Assembly: GCF_000971275.1 (NCBI RefSeq)
Contig: NZ_LAPV01000038.1
Span: 1-35,366 of the forward strand
From: Devosia psychrophila
GTDB taxonomy: Bacteria > Pseudomonadota > Alphaproteobacteria > Rhizobiales > Devosiaceae
Reading direction: 5' to 3'
Length of the DNA: 35,366 bases
The notes beneath the pieces are model-generated. The model was not told the DNA's origin. It searched no databases and saw nothing but the letters and a program-made list of their open reading frames with translations. Shown piece by piece: positions 6,962 to 15,160 of the stretch. Made by a program: the position numbers and the translations under genes. Numbering within the stretch: the stretch's first letter is position 1; each line of letters opens with the position of its first letter.

Positions 6962-8101
6962 ATGCCATCATTCGTTCCCTCGGCGTCTAATGGCCTGCAA
7001 GCCTCGCGCCGGAGGCTGTCGAGCTACCTTCTAGGCGGCAAGGGCGCAAACACGTTAGGCGCTGAGCAGGAAGTACAGAAGCTTGTCAGTCTGGTGGGCC
7101 TATCTGTCCTCATTGCCCCTTCGTTCGCGGCATATTATGCGGTCATGGGCCTTACTAACCTAGCGCTGGCACTGTCAATTTCTAGTCTGGTCATGTTGTC
7201 TGCCTTGGTCGTTTACCGGGTAACGGGCGTTTTATCTTACGCGCGAGATCATTTTCTTTTTGGGTTCTTTTGCTACCTGATTTACTGCGGGTGTTATTTC
7301 GGCAGTGTGGCATCACCTACCACGTTCTGGCTTGCTGCTATTCCGGTTGTTGGCGTTCTTCTCGGAAGCGCTCGGTCGGGAGCGGCATGGCTGGCTCTTG
7401 TCCTCACGTTTTTGGCGATACTTTCCGGTCTTACGGATGGTTCCACGCAGACAGGGTTGCCCGATCACCTATACAGTTTAAGCTTGGCAGGAATGATCGT
7501 TGCGATCTTCCTGTTTGTGCTGATGATAGACAGTGGACGCCGACACGCTATGCTAAGCCTTGAGGAGGCGAATGCGTCAGTTACCGAGCTAGCACGTCGG
7601 GACTCTCTCACTGGGCTCTACAACCGGCGCTATGTGTGGGAAGCGTTGGAACGCGAAGCAGCCCACGCCGCAGCGGAAGGCGGAAGCTTCTCGATCCTTC
7701 TGATTGACATTGATAGGTTCAAAGTCATCAACGACACCTTTGGCCACGTGACCGGAGACATCGTTCTCAAAGACGTCGCAAGTACCATCCAACCCCTGAT
7801 CGGCCAGCAAGACTTTTGCGGACGCTATGGGGGGGAGGAGTTTCTGGTCTTGCTTAGATGCCGACAAGGCTCCGCCGCGGCGAGCTGCGCCGAACGGATC
7901 CGCAGCAAAGTAGCAGGGCTTAGCTTTGCGCACGTGAATGGCCCAAACCGCGTTACTATTTCCATAGGCTTAGCCGAGTTTCACGTGGACGAAGGGTTCA
8001 CGGATACGTTCAAACGGGCCGATCGGGCGCTCTACTCCGCAAAGGGCGCGGGTCGCAACCGCCTTGCGCAAGCGCCCAAAGTGGTGGCGCTCGCAGGCTA
8101 G
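6962..8101 (+). CDS. Membrane-bound diguanylate cyclase (GGDEF)
   Basis: 379 residues. The first ~195 hold about six membrane helices with little loop sequence, and residues ~210-370 form a GGDEF domain (RRDSLTGLYNRRY, DIDRFKVINDTFGH, GRYGGEEFLVLL). GGEEF is an active variant, so the protein should make c-di-GMP from two GTP. The inhibitory I-site (RxxD five residues before GGDEF) reads GQQD, so the Arg is missing and product feedback is probably lost. The N-terminal membrane domain may sense a signal in or near the membrane. The PilZ gene at 1951 encodes a possible effector. Confidence 0.85.
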   Translation: MPSFVPSASNGLQASRRRLSSYLLGGKGANTLGAEQEVQKLVSLVGLSVLIAPSFAAYYAVMGLTNLALALSISSLVMLSALVVYRVTGVLSYARDHFLFGFFCYLIYCGCYFGSVASPTTFWLAAIPVVGVLLGSARSGAAWLALVLTFLAILSGLTDGSTQTGLPDHLYSLSLAGMIVAIFLFVLMIDSGRRHAMLSLEEANASVTELARRDSLTGLYNRRYVWEALEREAAHAAAEGGSFSILLIDIDRFKVINDTFGHVTGDIVLKDVASTIQPLIGQQDFCGRYGGEEFLVLLRCRQGSAAASCAERIRSKVAGLSFAHVNGPNRVTISIGLAEFHVDEGFTDTFKRADRALYSAKGAGRNRLAQAPKVVALAG

Positions 8102-8115
8102 CTTGGGCAAATTGC

Positions 8116-8441
8116 CGTGTGGAGTGGCCCCTCGGGTCGGACAGGATTAACTTTCGCAATTGAACGTGCAGTCGGACTTTCACAGGATGAAGGCCATGGC
8201 CAGGCACCGAACCCATAGTGTCGAGTTCAAAAGTCAGGTCTTGCAGGAGTACCTTGCCGGCGAAACGCTGCATGGTCTTTCTAACCGGCACGAAATCTCA
8301 CGCCAGCTGATCCGAGTCTGGGTTGAGAAATTCCAGGCAGGCGCGCTCGATGAGGATGCGGTGGCCGCCGATCTGCTCCAGACCTACAAGGCGCGGGTGT
8401 CCGTCGTCAGATCATTTGGCTCAGCTTGGGTCGCCGATTAG
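8116..8441 (+). pseudogene. IS3-family OrfA fragment with adjoining IS end
   Basis: From ATG 8196 the frame encodes ~67 residues of an IS3 OrfA (MARHRTHSVEFKSQVLQEYL, AGETLHGLSNRHEISRQLIR), including the helix-turn-helix. It then leaves the family pattern and stops at 8441, so the leucine-zipper part and orfB are absent. The bases before it (from ~8118, TGGAGTGGCCCCTC) look like the terminal repeat of the element. Confidence 0.65.
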
Positions 8442-8771
8442 CGGAGTGTCAGCCTGGTCTTTGGGTTGATGTTATGCGGCGAGCTTGCGGTGCTGCAAGC
8501 GCCGATTTTGGATGGTCTGTCGTTTGATCCTTTCGCGTTGTTTGATGATGACTGCAGCCCTGCCGAAGTAGGCGTCGGCTGGCGTTACGTTGGCCAAGCT
8601 CTCATGATAGCGTCGGTGGTTGTAATGCTCGACGAAGGCGCCGATCTGGGCCTCAAGATCGCCGGGCAGGAAGTAGTTTTCGAGCAGGATGCGGTTTTTG
8701 AGGGTCTGGTGCCAGCGCTCGATCTTGCCCTGGGTCTGGGGATGCACGCCAGCTACCTGGCGAACCCCGCG
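8442..8771 (-). pseudogene. IS3-family OrfB C-terminal fragment, opposite orientation
   Basis: The minus-strand frame ending at 8472 encodes the last ~100 residues of an IS3 OrfB (HPQTQGKIERWHQTLKNRIL, with the catalytic Glu in KIERWH, then FVEHYNHRRYHESL). The region with the two catalytic Asp residues is missing. OrfB tails of this type usually belong with the OrfA type found at 8196, yet the two fragments face each other. An IS-end-like stretch (GCGGAGTGTCAGCC) lies at their junction. This looks like the product of deletion and inversion between two copies. Confidence 0.7.
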
Positions 8772-9038
8772 CGTCACAGCGTGGGCCGTGGCACATCGAA
8801 GCCCGATAGACCTGACATTGTTCGTTGCGACCGGTAAGCAGGTATGCGACGCTCGTTTCGACGCGTCGAATGGGCGCCTCACGACTTGCAAGGCTTTTTT
8901 TGCGGGTTGCAGGTGCAGTCCGGGGAAAGCTTCGTGTCAAGAAATTCGGCGGTCAATGGCGCCTCTAAAGCTCATCGTTCAAGACGGAGCGAGGATCTAT
9001 CGACACATTCAACTGTGCCCGACGAATAAGCGAGAACG

Positions 9039-10976
9039 ATGTTGGCAGCGGGCGACGGTAACGATGTAATTGGTGAAAAAACTACCATTGTTGGCATCGG
9101 CGCTTCGGCCGGCGGCATAGAAGCGCTCAGCACGTTTTTCGACGCCATGCCCGCCGAAAGCGGCTGCGCCTTTGTGGTCGTGCTACACCTTGATCCCAAG
9201 CATGAAAGCGAGTTGGCGAATATCCTGGGCAAGCATACCGGCATGGCCGTGGCGCAGATCAATGACGGAATGCGCGTTGAGCCGAACCACGTTTACGTCA
9301 TTGCTCCTGACAGTTCGCTGACACTGCGGAGCGGTATCCTGCACATGTCCAAGCCCAGCGATCCACCAGCACGGCGCCACCCAGTGGACATCCTCTTCGC
9401 TTCGCTCGCCATCGAGCAGCGCGAGCGGGCCATCGCCGTCGTGCTTTCGGGAACGGGGCGCAATGGCACCGAGGGGTTGCGGCAGATCCGGGCCGAGGGT
9501 GGCATCAGTCTGATCCAAGATCCTGAAACAGCCAAGTTCGACGGAATGCCGCGAAGCGCCATTGATGCCGGTCTGGCCGACCATGTGCTGGCACCGGAGC
9601 AGATGCCAGCCGCCTTGCTCTCCTATTTGCACCATGGCTATGTGGCGACCGAAGCCGATATCGAGGTTGCCGAGACTGATGGTCACGCTACGATCGAGCA
9701 GGTGCTCGAAGCCGCTCAAGCTGGAGCGTCGCATGACTTCCGCAGCTACAAGCGCAGCACTTTGGGTCGGCGGATTTATCGCCGACTGGGGCTGCGCAAT
9801 ATCGAAACACTGGATGAATACATCGACGAACTCAGGACCAGCCCAGACGAAATCAAAGCCCTGGTCGGAGACCTGATGATCAGCGTGACCGGGTTTTTTC
9901 GTGATGCCGAGGCGTGGAAGGCGCTGGACGAACTCGTCGTAACCCCCCTGATAGGTGAGCGACAGTCTGGGGCCGAAGTCAGGGTCTGGGTGCCCGCGTG
10001 CTCCACCGGCGAGGAAGCCTACACTATCGCGATGCTGATCACCGAGCACGCCGAAGCGGCCGGAAAGCATATCGAGCTCAAAGTCTTTGCAACCGACGCG
10101 CAGGAAGAAAACCTGCGTCGGGCGCGGGATGGTGTCTATCCAGAAGCTGCCCTGACCGGATTTTCCGAGACCCGGCTGCGTCGGTTTTTTGACAAGCTCG
10201 ACGGCTCCTACCAGGTCAACAAAGAGTTGCGCGATATGCTGGTGTTCGCCCAGCAAAACCTGCTGCGCGATCCTCCGTTCTCGCGCCTCGACATTGTCTC
10301 GTGCCGCAATTTTCTAATCTATGTTGAGCCTGAAGCGCAGCAAAGGATCATCGCCCTTTGCCATTTCGCGTTGCGGCCGGGCGGACACCTGTTTCTGGGC
10401 AGTGCGGAGACCGTGGGCCGGCACGAGGAGCTCTTTGAAACCGCTTCGAAGAAATGGCGCATCTATCGCCGGCGGGGACCGACCCGGCACGATCTCGTCG
10501 CCTATCCCGAACCGCGCGCGGGCGCGGCCCCGCGTCGACCAGACTTGCGTTCGGCGTCCTCCGAAGCAGCGCCATTGGCCGACCTGGCGCGACGCGCTCT
10601 GCTGGAGCGATTTGCCCCGGCTTCGGTGCTGATCGATCAAAAGGGCTGGGTGCTGTATTTTCATGGCACGACCAGAGACTATCTCGAGCATCCGCCTGGG
10701 GAGCCAACCCGGGATCTGCTGACGATGGCCCGCGAGGGGCTGGCGCCAAAACTGCGCAGCGCCATGCGCAAAGCGTCGCGTGAAAAAGTGGAGGTTATGC
10801 CATTACCGCTGATGGATGGCGCTGCATTTATGGTTTCACCCGGGAGCAGTTGGACAGCTTTCCCGATACCGCGCCCGCGCCATTCCGTGTCTGGCAGTGG
10901 CCCCTCGCCGAGCTACCCCGCGCGAGTGCTGCGTAGGGCCCGTGCTGCGGACCCGGCGCTTGCGCCAGGTCCATAA
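9039..10976 (+). pseudogene. CheB/CheR fusion protein, 3' end replaced by repeat
   Basis: Residues ~15-200 form a CheB methylesterase domain (GIGASAGG with Ser23, HLDPKHES with His50). Residues ~225-500 form a CheR methyltransferase domain (VPACSTGEEAYTIAML, the SAM-binding motif), followed by a PAS-like start (FAPASVLIDQKGWVLYFHG). The third CheB triad residue, Asp in LSGTGxDG, is Asn142 here (AAT). From residue ~587 the sequence is copy B of a 198-bp repeat, so the coiled coil, further PAS and kinase parts usual in such fusions (often above 1000 residues) are lost. CheB and CheR parts could still fold. Start ATG 9039, weak ribosome site. Confidence 0.8.
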
Positions 10977-10993
10977 TGCGCCGATCGTTCCTA
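10796..10993 (+). repeat. 198-bp direct repeat, copy B
   Basis: This is the same segment as 3032-3229, gapless. Here it begins inside the CheB/CheR gene and ends at a sharp loss of similarity (after CGATCGTTCCTA), followed by a nuclease-like frame. It therefore marks a recombination or copy event that joined two unrelated genes. Confidence 0.85.
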
Positions 10994-10994
10994 G

Positions 10995-11598
10995 GGGACG
11001 CTAATTTCCTCCACGCGGACCCTCTGGTGGCTCTTCAAGATCGCATCACACCCTGCGTTCTCCGGTCGCGTGAGTGTTGTTGACGGCCGGACACTATTGT
11101 TCCCCGAGCATGGCCGCACCGTCCAGCTCATGAATATCAACACCTGCGAGCTTGACCAATGGGCAGTTGTGCAATCAGCCTCCGGCCCGTCGCCTGTCCC
11201 ATGCGGCGCAAAAGCCAAAGCATGGCTCACTCGCACCGTGAGAACGCAATCGGTCGATTGCCTTGGCGCTGCCTACAATCGGCGGGGCCAGATCCTCGCC
11301 TATTGCACCGTCAACGGCGAAGACGTCGCCCTTGAAATGCTGCGCCGGTCTAGCGGTTTGCGACACTCCGAACCCGCAGCACGCTGAATACTTCAGCGTT
11401 CAGGCCGGCGCCGTTGCAAAGCGATACGGCATCTGGGATACCTTCGTTCTGGACATGGGTGAGTGGCGCCGGCGCGCGGTCGATACAACCGTCACGCGCC
11501 AGCCAATCGCTGACTACAACCTCTTGGAAGATCGGCAGCACGACGTGACGCCGCCCATGATTCAGAGCCGCAGCCTCCCCAAAACCACGAGCAAGTGA
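10995..11598 (+). pseudogene. Thermonuclease (SNase)-like protein, frameshifted, start lost
   Basis: The first frame (from before 11070 to ~11350) reads FSGRVSVVDGRTLLF, VQLMNINTCELDQWAV, then GQILAYCTVNGEDVALEMLR, the strand order of an SNase domain. The continuation GLAVCDTPNPQHAEYFSVQA to the stop at 11598 is in another frame. Restoring one base near 11349 (CGC-CGx-GGT) joins them. The usual catalytic residues are only partly recognisable and no signal peptide or start codon is visible upstream, where copy B of the repeat begins. The gene is dead. Confidence 0.5.
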
Positions 11599-11610
11599 GG
11601 CGTGCCGATG

Positions 11611-11740
11611 CTACAAAAATCTGCAATTGAATAGGGCCGCGAAGTCCTGCTCGCACCATTTCAGTTCGAACGGCAGGTCGATCCCCAAAGCGCCGCTGCT
11701 CTTGGACGAACCAAGCGCGCGTCTCGGGTGCCGGCGGGCG
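11611..11740 (-). pseudogene. C-terminal remnant of an unrecognised gene
   Basis: A minus-strand frame ends GIDLPFELKWCEQDFAALFN before the stop at 11611. It reads like real protein but has no start and belongs to no family I can name. It lies between two other broken pieces. Confidence 0.2.
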
Positions 11741-11773
11741 CTTCTCGCCTAGCACCTGCATTGTTTTTACAAA

Positions 11774-11983
11774 GTGCCAGAGGGTGCCGAGGTATTGGCA
11801 ACTGGCCCAGACAACAGACGGCTCCTTTACATCGACGATGTGAGGACGAAGGGACGCATGATCGTCACCAGCTTTGATCCGTTCTCCCAACGACCGTCAC
11901 TTCGTGCCTTCGGCCACGCGGGTCCTAGATGGTCTATTGCCATGGATACACAACAATGGCGCCGTGTACCCAAGATGGCTTAG
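11774..11983 (+). other. Open frame of unknown status, probably a gene remnant
   Basis: The frame encodes PEGAEVLATGPDNRRLLYID, then DVRTKGRMIVTSFDPF, which looks like strand-rich protein sequence, followed by a less convincing tail to 11983. There is no good start codon or ribosome site. I do not recognise the family. Given the neighbouring wreckage it is most likely a fragment. Confidence 0.2.
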
Positions 11984-12416
11984 AACTTAAACTCACCAAA
12001 GTAAAAAAATCGCGTAAAGTTACTGCTTGGTACCTGCATTTCTGCCCCTAACACAAAGCAAGACACCAATGTCATTTGGTGGTCTGAAGCTGGCTACATT
12101 ATATCCACTGGCGTAATATTGCTTTTTGGTAATCCAAGCCCCTCGTACCATTAGTTCAGATGGCTGCTATTACCTTCTCGAGCGCCGGAAACGCTCGCCC
12201 CGCTTTCGGCCTCGGCTCCGCGATAGAAGCGAAGAGCGAGCGCTGCTGGCGGGATGACCGGCATGGGGTGGGACGGCGACGGTCGGCTTTCGGCGCGAAC
12301 ACCCGGTGAGCAGACATTGGATCTGCCCGATTCGGGAGACCAATCCGCAAGCGTTACGAGTGCATCTGACCGGAACCGCAAGGAACCCTTGTTTTTGGCG
12401 GTCGCCCAGATTGTGA
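11984..12416. other. Intergenic stretch without a recognised gene
   Basis: The first ~170 bases are clearly richer in A and T than the surroundings and contain a short dyad (ACCAATGTCATTTGGT near 12070). The rest is GC-rich, without coding signal that I trust on either strand. Nothing further is seen. Confidence 0.4.
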
Positions 12417-12437
12417 GAGGAGGCACGATGCCTCCTC
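12417..12437 (-). terminator. Hairpin downstream of terC
   Basis: A 9-bp perfect stem GAGGAGGCA/TGCCTCCTC with a 3-base loop lies ten bases after the terC stop. No T-run follows on the minus strand, so it is either a weak terminator or a 3'-end stabilising hairpin. Confidence 0.5.
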
Positions 12438-12446
12438 CCGATTGCG

Positions 12447-13415
12447 TTAATTGATCTTCGCGGTGCGCCACAAAGAGTACCCGATGCCGCTCGCGAGGAT
12501 CGCGAATGTAATGCCGAGCGACCATTCAGCCGGGAATTTCTCCCATCCCAGAAGGTCAGCGACGAATATCTTCGAGCCGATGAAGACCAGCAGCACCGCC
12601 AGCGCCTGTTTGAGATAGGCAAAACGGTGAAGGATCGCGGCAAGGGCGAAATAAAGCGCCCGCAAGCCCAGGATGGCGAAGATGTTGGACGTGTAGACGA
12701 TGTAGGGATCCGTGGTGATGGCAAAGATCGCTGGCACCGAGTCCACGGCAAAGATGACGTCCGCGATCTCGATCATAACGAGCGCCAGGAAGAGTGGTGT
12801 CATGAAGCGTACCAAACGCCCCGTCTTGGGATCGGCTTGCCGCACGAAGAACTTGTCGCCATGCAGCTGTTCGGTGACGCGGAAGCGCCGCTTCATGAAT
12901 ACGAGGACCGGATTTTTACTGAGATCGGTCTCGCCGTGTCCAGGCATCATCATCCGAATGCCGGTGAAGATGAGGAAGGCTGCAAACACGTAAAGCAACC
13001 AGCCAAATTCGGACACGAGGGTTGCGCCGAAGCCGATCATGATCGCCCGCAGGACTATAACGCCCAGGATGCCCCAGAACAGCACCCGGTGCTGCAAGTG
13101 ACGTGGAATCGCCAGGTAGCCGAAGATCATGGCAATGACGAAGACATTGTCCATCGCCAGGCTCTTTTCGACCACGAAGCCTGTCAGGTATTCAAAGCCC
13201 GATTGAGCCCCCAACTGCCACCAGACGAAGCCGCCAAAGGCCAGCCCAAGCGCGATATAGAAGCCAGAAAGCATCAGGCTCTCGCGCACCTCGATTTCAT
13301 GGCCATCGCGGTGCAGTACGCCGAGATCGAAAGCCAGAAGCAGGGCCACAAGGCCCAGAAAGCCAAGCCACATCCAGAGCGGCTGGCCCAGGAAAATGCT
13401 GGTCAGGATGTCCAT
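12447..13415 (-). CDS. TerC/Alx family membrane protein
   Basis: 322 residues with about nine membrane helices and the TerC/Alx layout: an early acidic helix (LLAFDLGVLHRD), the conserved VEKSLAMDNVFVIAMIF near residue 80, and the second repeat VMIEIADVIFAVDSVPAIFA near residue 215, both carrying the Asp/Asn pattern thought to handle metal ions. Family members affect manganese homeostasis, alkaline response or tellurite tolerance. ATG 13415 has GGAG upstream. It follows the TerB-like gene at 13456 by 40 bases. No yybP-ykoY-type riboswitch is evident in that gap. Confidence 0.85.
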   Translation of the reverse strand: MDILTSIFLGQPLWMWLGFLGLVALLLAFDLGVLHRDGHEIEVRESLMLSGFYIALGLAFGGFVWWQLGAQSGFEYLTGFVVEKSLAMDNVFVIAMIFGYLAIPRHLQHRVLFWGILGVIVLRAIMIGFGATLVSEFGWLLYVFAAFLIFTGIRMMMPGHGETDLSKNPVLVFMKRRFRVTEQLHGDKFFVRQADPKTGRLVRFMTPLFLALVMIEIADVIFAVDSVPAIFAITTDPYIVYTSNIFAILGLRALYFALAAILHRFAYLKQALAVLLVFIGSKIFVADLLGWEKFPAEWSLGITFAILASGIGYSLWRTAKIN

Positions 13416-13455
13416 TTACGAAACTCCGTCAGGCATTTACGCGTGTGGGTTTTAC

Positions 13456-13938
13456 TCACATCTGGCTCCCATAGATCCCTAGTGCGAGCTCGACGCGGTG
13501 CAGGGCGCCCAGTTCCACGGGGTGGACAAGGCCATCGGCGGTGATCACCTGGTGGCAGGCATCGCGGATGGATTGCCGGTCGGTCGAGCCTAGCGCACTG
13601 ATGCTGAGGGTGGTCAGTGCCTGCTTTTCAGCGAGGTCAGGGGCGTAGCCAAAGGCGCGTGCATGGTGAGCCAGTTCCTCGGCCAGGTCGGCGACCGAAA
13701 ACCCTTCCATGGCTGGGCTGGCGAGAAATGCTTCAACCAGCTTTCGTCTTTCAGCCAAGGCCAGTTGTCCATCGGCATGGGCGATCACGGCAACGGCTGC
13801 CACCAGCGCCTGGAAGAAATCCTCCGCGCCAGCCCGGCTGGGTTCGTTACGCAGGTCGCGTTGATCCGCCTTTTGGCGCGCCCGCAGGCGAGCGCCACGC
13901 AGAAACAGGTCGTCCTGGGTCAGTTTGTCTTTTGTCAT
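13456..13938 (-). CDS. TerB-like protein
   Basis: 160 residues. Residues ~40-155 are an all-helical TerB-like domain (AVAVIAHADGQLALAERRKL, then a second acidic element VITADGLVHPVELGALHRVE). The two Asp-Gly turns are the typical TerB metal-site-like positions. ATG 13938 follows GAGAGGAG at good spacing. With terC it forms a two-gene operon; TerB-like proteins are cytoplasmic partners of TerC membrane proteins. The N-terminal ~35 residues are charged and probably flexible. Confidence 0.75.
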   Translation of the reverse strand: MTKDKLTQDDLFLRGARLRARQKADQRDLRNEPSRAGAEDFFQALVAAVAVIAHADGQLALAERRKLVEAFLASPAMEGFSVADLAEELAHHARAFGYAPDLAEKQALTTLSISALGSTDRQSIRDACHQVITADGLVHPVELGALHRVELALGIYGSQM

Positions 13939-14173
13939 GAATAACTCCTCTCAAGGTGCCGCTCGGCGGGCTGAGGGGAGTGCGTTTGGCGACCATGACA
14001 GTAATCGGGCACCAACGCAGATGCCCACGGGCCCTGCCAAGGTGATCCGACATCGCGTCGCGGCAGGCGCCGCCGACGCCAGAGGGGCCCGGTCACGAAA
14101 GACAAGATTGGCGTGGGTCAACGAAGATGCAAGGGGCCATTTAGAATTTTCTAAGGCTGCCACTTCGCAGCAG

Positions 14174-14585
14174 TGTCCGGCGTCAGCATCCATGGCACAG
14201 ATTCAGGGTTGAGAATTAAGGCGTGATTTGGTCTCGTCGCACGACGAAGTAACCAAGATGACCACCAAATCCTCGAACACCAAAGAGCCTGCCGGGCAGG
14301 TGGTGAAGGACATTCGCCGGGCGACCCGACTGCACGTTACAGCCGGAGACAAAATCCGGATAGTGCTTCCCGGCTTGCGTGGAGAAGACAGCATAGCAGA
14401 GCTTTGCCGCAAGAAACGCATCCCCCAGAGCCTGTATTACACCTGGTTTAAGGAGTTCATGGGGGCGGGCAACCGCTCCCATCCACAGTCATATTGGCGG
14501 CGTCAGTCCCGAGGCGTTCGAAGCCGACGCGGTGTGAGGCTGGGAAATGTCTGCCAGACAGGGGGGCAGTCCAGTGATCAGGACA
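14174..14585 (+). mobile_element. IS3-family element, internally deleted
   Basis: The left end (TGTCCGGCGTCAGC at 14174) matches the end of the element at 1-494. The right end is placed at 14585, where the minus strand also begins TGTCC and the broken lysR' sequence starts. Inside, the first ~70 codons of orfA (ATG 14258) run directly into the last ~20 codons of orfB (HSHIGGVSPEAFEADAV, stop at 14537), with the junction near 14470. The element cannot transpose on its own. It cuts lysR'. Confidence 0.65.
14258..14537 (+). pseudogene. IS3 OrfA-OrfB deletion remnant
   Basis: The orfA part reads KIRIVLPGLRGEDSIAELC and LYYTWFKEFMGAG, close to the copy at 36-410, then ends. The orfB tail (SHIGGVSPEAFEADAV) follows in a different frame. 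All catalytic residues are gone. Confidence 0.6.
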
Positions 14586-14670
14586 TTTCCGCCGAATTAG
14601 TCCGTGTGAGACTGCCGTCATGCGCGGCAGCCTGGAAATAGTGAAGGTGGATAAGATTGGCGCCTCCCAA
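14586..14670 (-). pseudogene. LysR-type regulator, N-terminal remnant (lysR')
   Basis: The minus-strand frame from TTG 14670 reads NLIHLHYFQAAAHDGSLTRT, the first half of a LysR helix-turn-helix. It is a clear relative of the intact LysR at 26103 (NLNFNHLQYFWAVAHEGSLT). It is cut by the IS3 end at 14585. Position and orientation mirror the intact dab locus. Confidence 0.65.
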
Positions 14671-14687
14671 TCGTTCTATTTTAACGA
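14671..14687. promoter_or_regulatory. Putative LysR operator, TCGTT-N7-AACGA (remnant locus)
   Basis: A 17-base dyad, TCGTT-CTATTTT-AACGA, lies directly upstream of the lysR' start. The same dyad with the same spacing but a different centre lies at 26085 in the intact locus. LysR-type sites are often short interrupted dyads of this kind. Confidence 0.5.
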
Positions 14688-14775
14688 ATGATATCTCCAA
14701 AACAATGAATTTTCGCCACGCAATGCTCTCTTGTAGAAATGTAACCAAATAGAGTGCGCGCCGAAGGGAACAATT

Positions 14776-15147
14776 TTGCCAACCCATTTCTTTCGACTGC
14801 TGGCAATCGTTCCGCTGCTCGCCAGCGAAATCATCGGCTTCTCGAACACGGGGCTTAGGCTCCCCCGTGATCTGACACCGGAGATCGCCGGGCTACCCCG
14901 GTTCGCACATCCTGTGTCAAACGCCCCCGACAGTGCCATCACGCTCATCGCCTTCGTCGTTCATCGGCTGGGTTTTCGGGATGTGCCCTCGAGAACCTGC
15001 TTCCACCAGTTGCTCATGACTCTGAGCGGCTGGCGTTACGCTCGCGACCTCCGGTGGCCTGAGATGAACGATGCCGTCCTTGTCGAACCGCAGCTAAGGG
15101 TTGCGGTCAGAGGGCCAGTGCGCTCAGTCAACCAAGACGATCGGTAA
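14776..15147 (+). pseudogene. Chimeric dabB'-dabA' remnant
   Basis: The frame starts with TTG 14776 after GAAGGG, exactly as in the intact dabB. Residues 1-26 (PTHFFRLLAIVPLLASEIIG, then FSNTG) match the DabB N-terminus. After a junction near 14865, residues from [12 protein letters not shown] through DSAITLIAF to [15 protein letters not shown] match an internal part of DabA (about residues 190-260). A large deletion has thus joined dabB to dabA in frame. Only one membrane helix and no metal ligands remain, so no transport is possible. It runs into cysD on the same strand. Confidence 0.75.
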
Positions 15148-15160
15148 AAGGATCTCACCC

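Noticed and set aside
9183..10256. Minus-strand open frame of 357 codons opposite the CheB/CheR gene
   Set aside because: No start signal and no family pattern; the plus-strand frame carries the CheB and CheR motifs.
13416..13455. Possible yybP-ykoY-type riboswitch before terC
   Set aside because: TerC genes sometimes carry one, but the gap to the TerB-like gene is only 40 bases and too short, and upstream of 13938 no matching fold was seen.
12627..13544. Plus-strand open frame of 305 codons opposite terC and part of terB
   Set aside because: The composition (His, Asp and Gln rich) is typical of an antisense shadow of a membrane protein; the minus-strand genes have clear family motifs and ribosome sites.
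14776..15147. A novel small membrane protein encoded before cysD
   Set aside because: The N-terminal and central parts match DabB and DabA respectively, so the frame is a deletion chimera, not a new gene.
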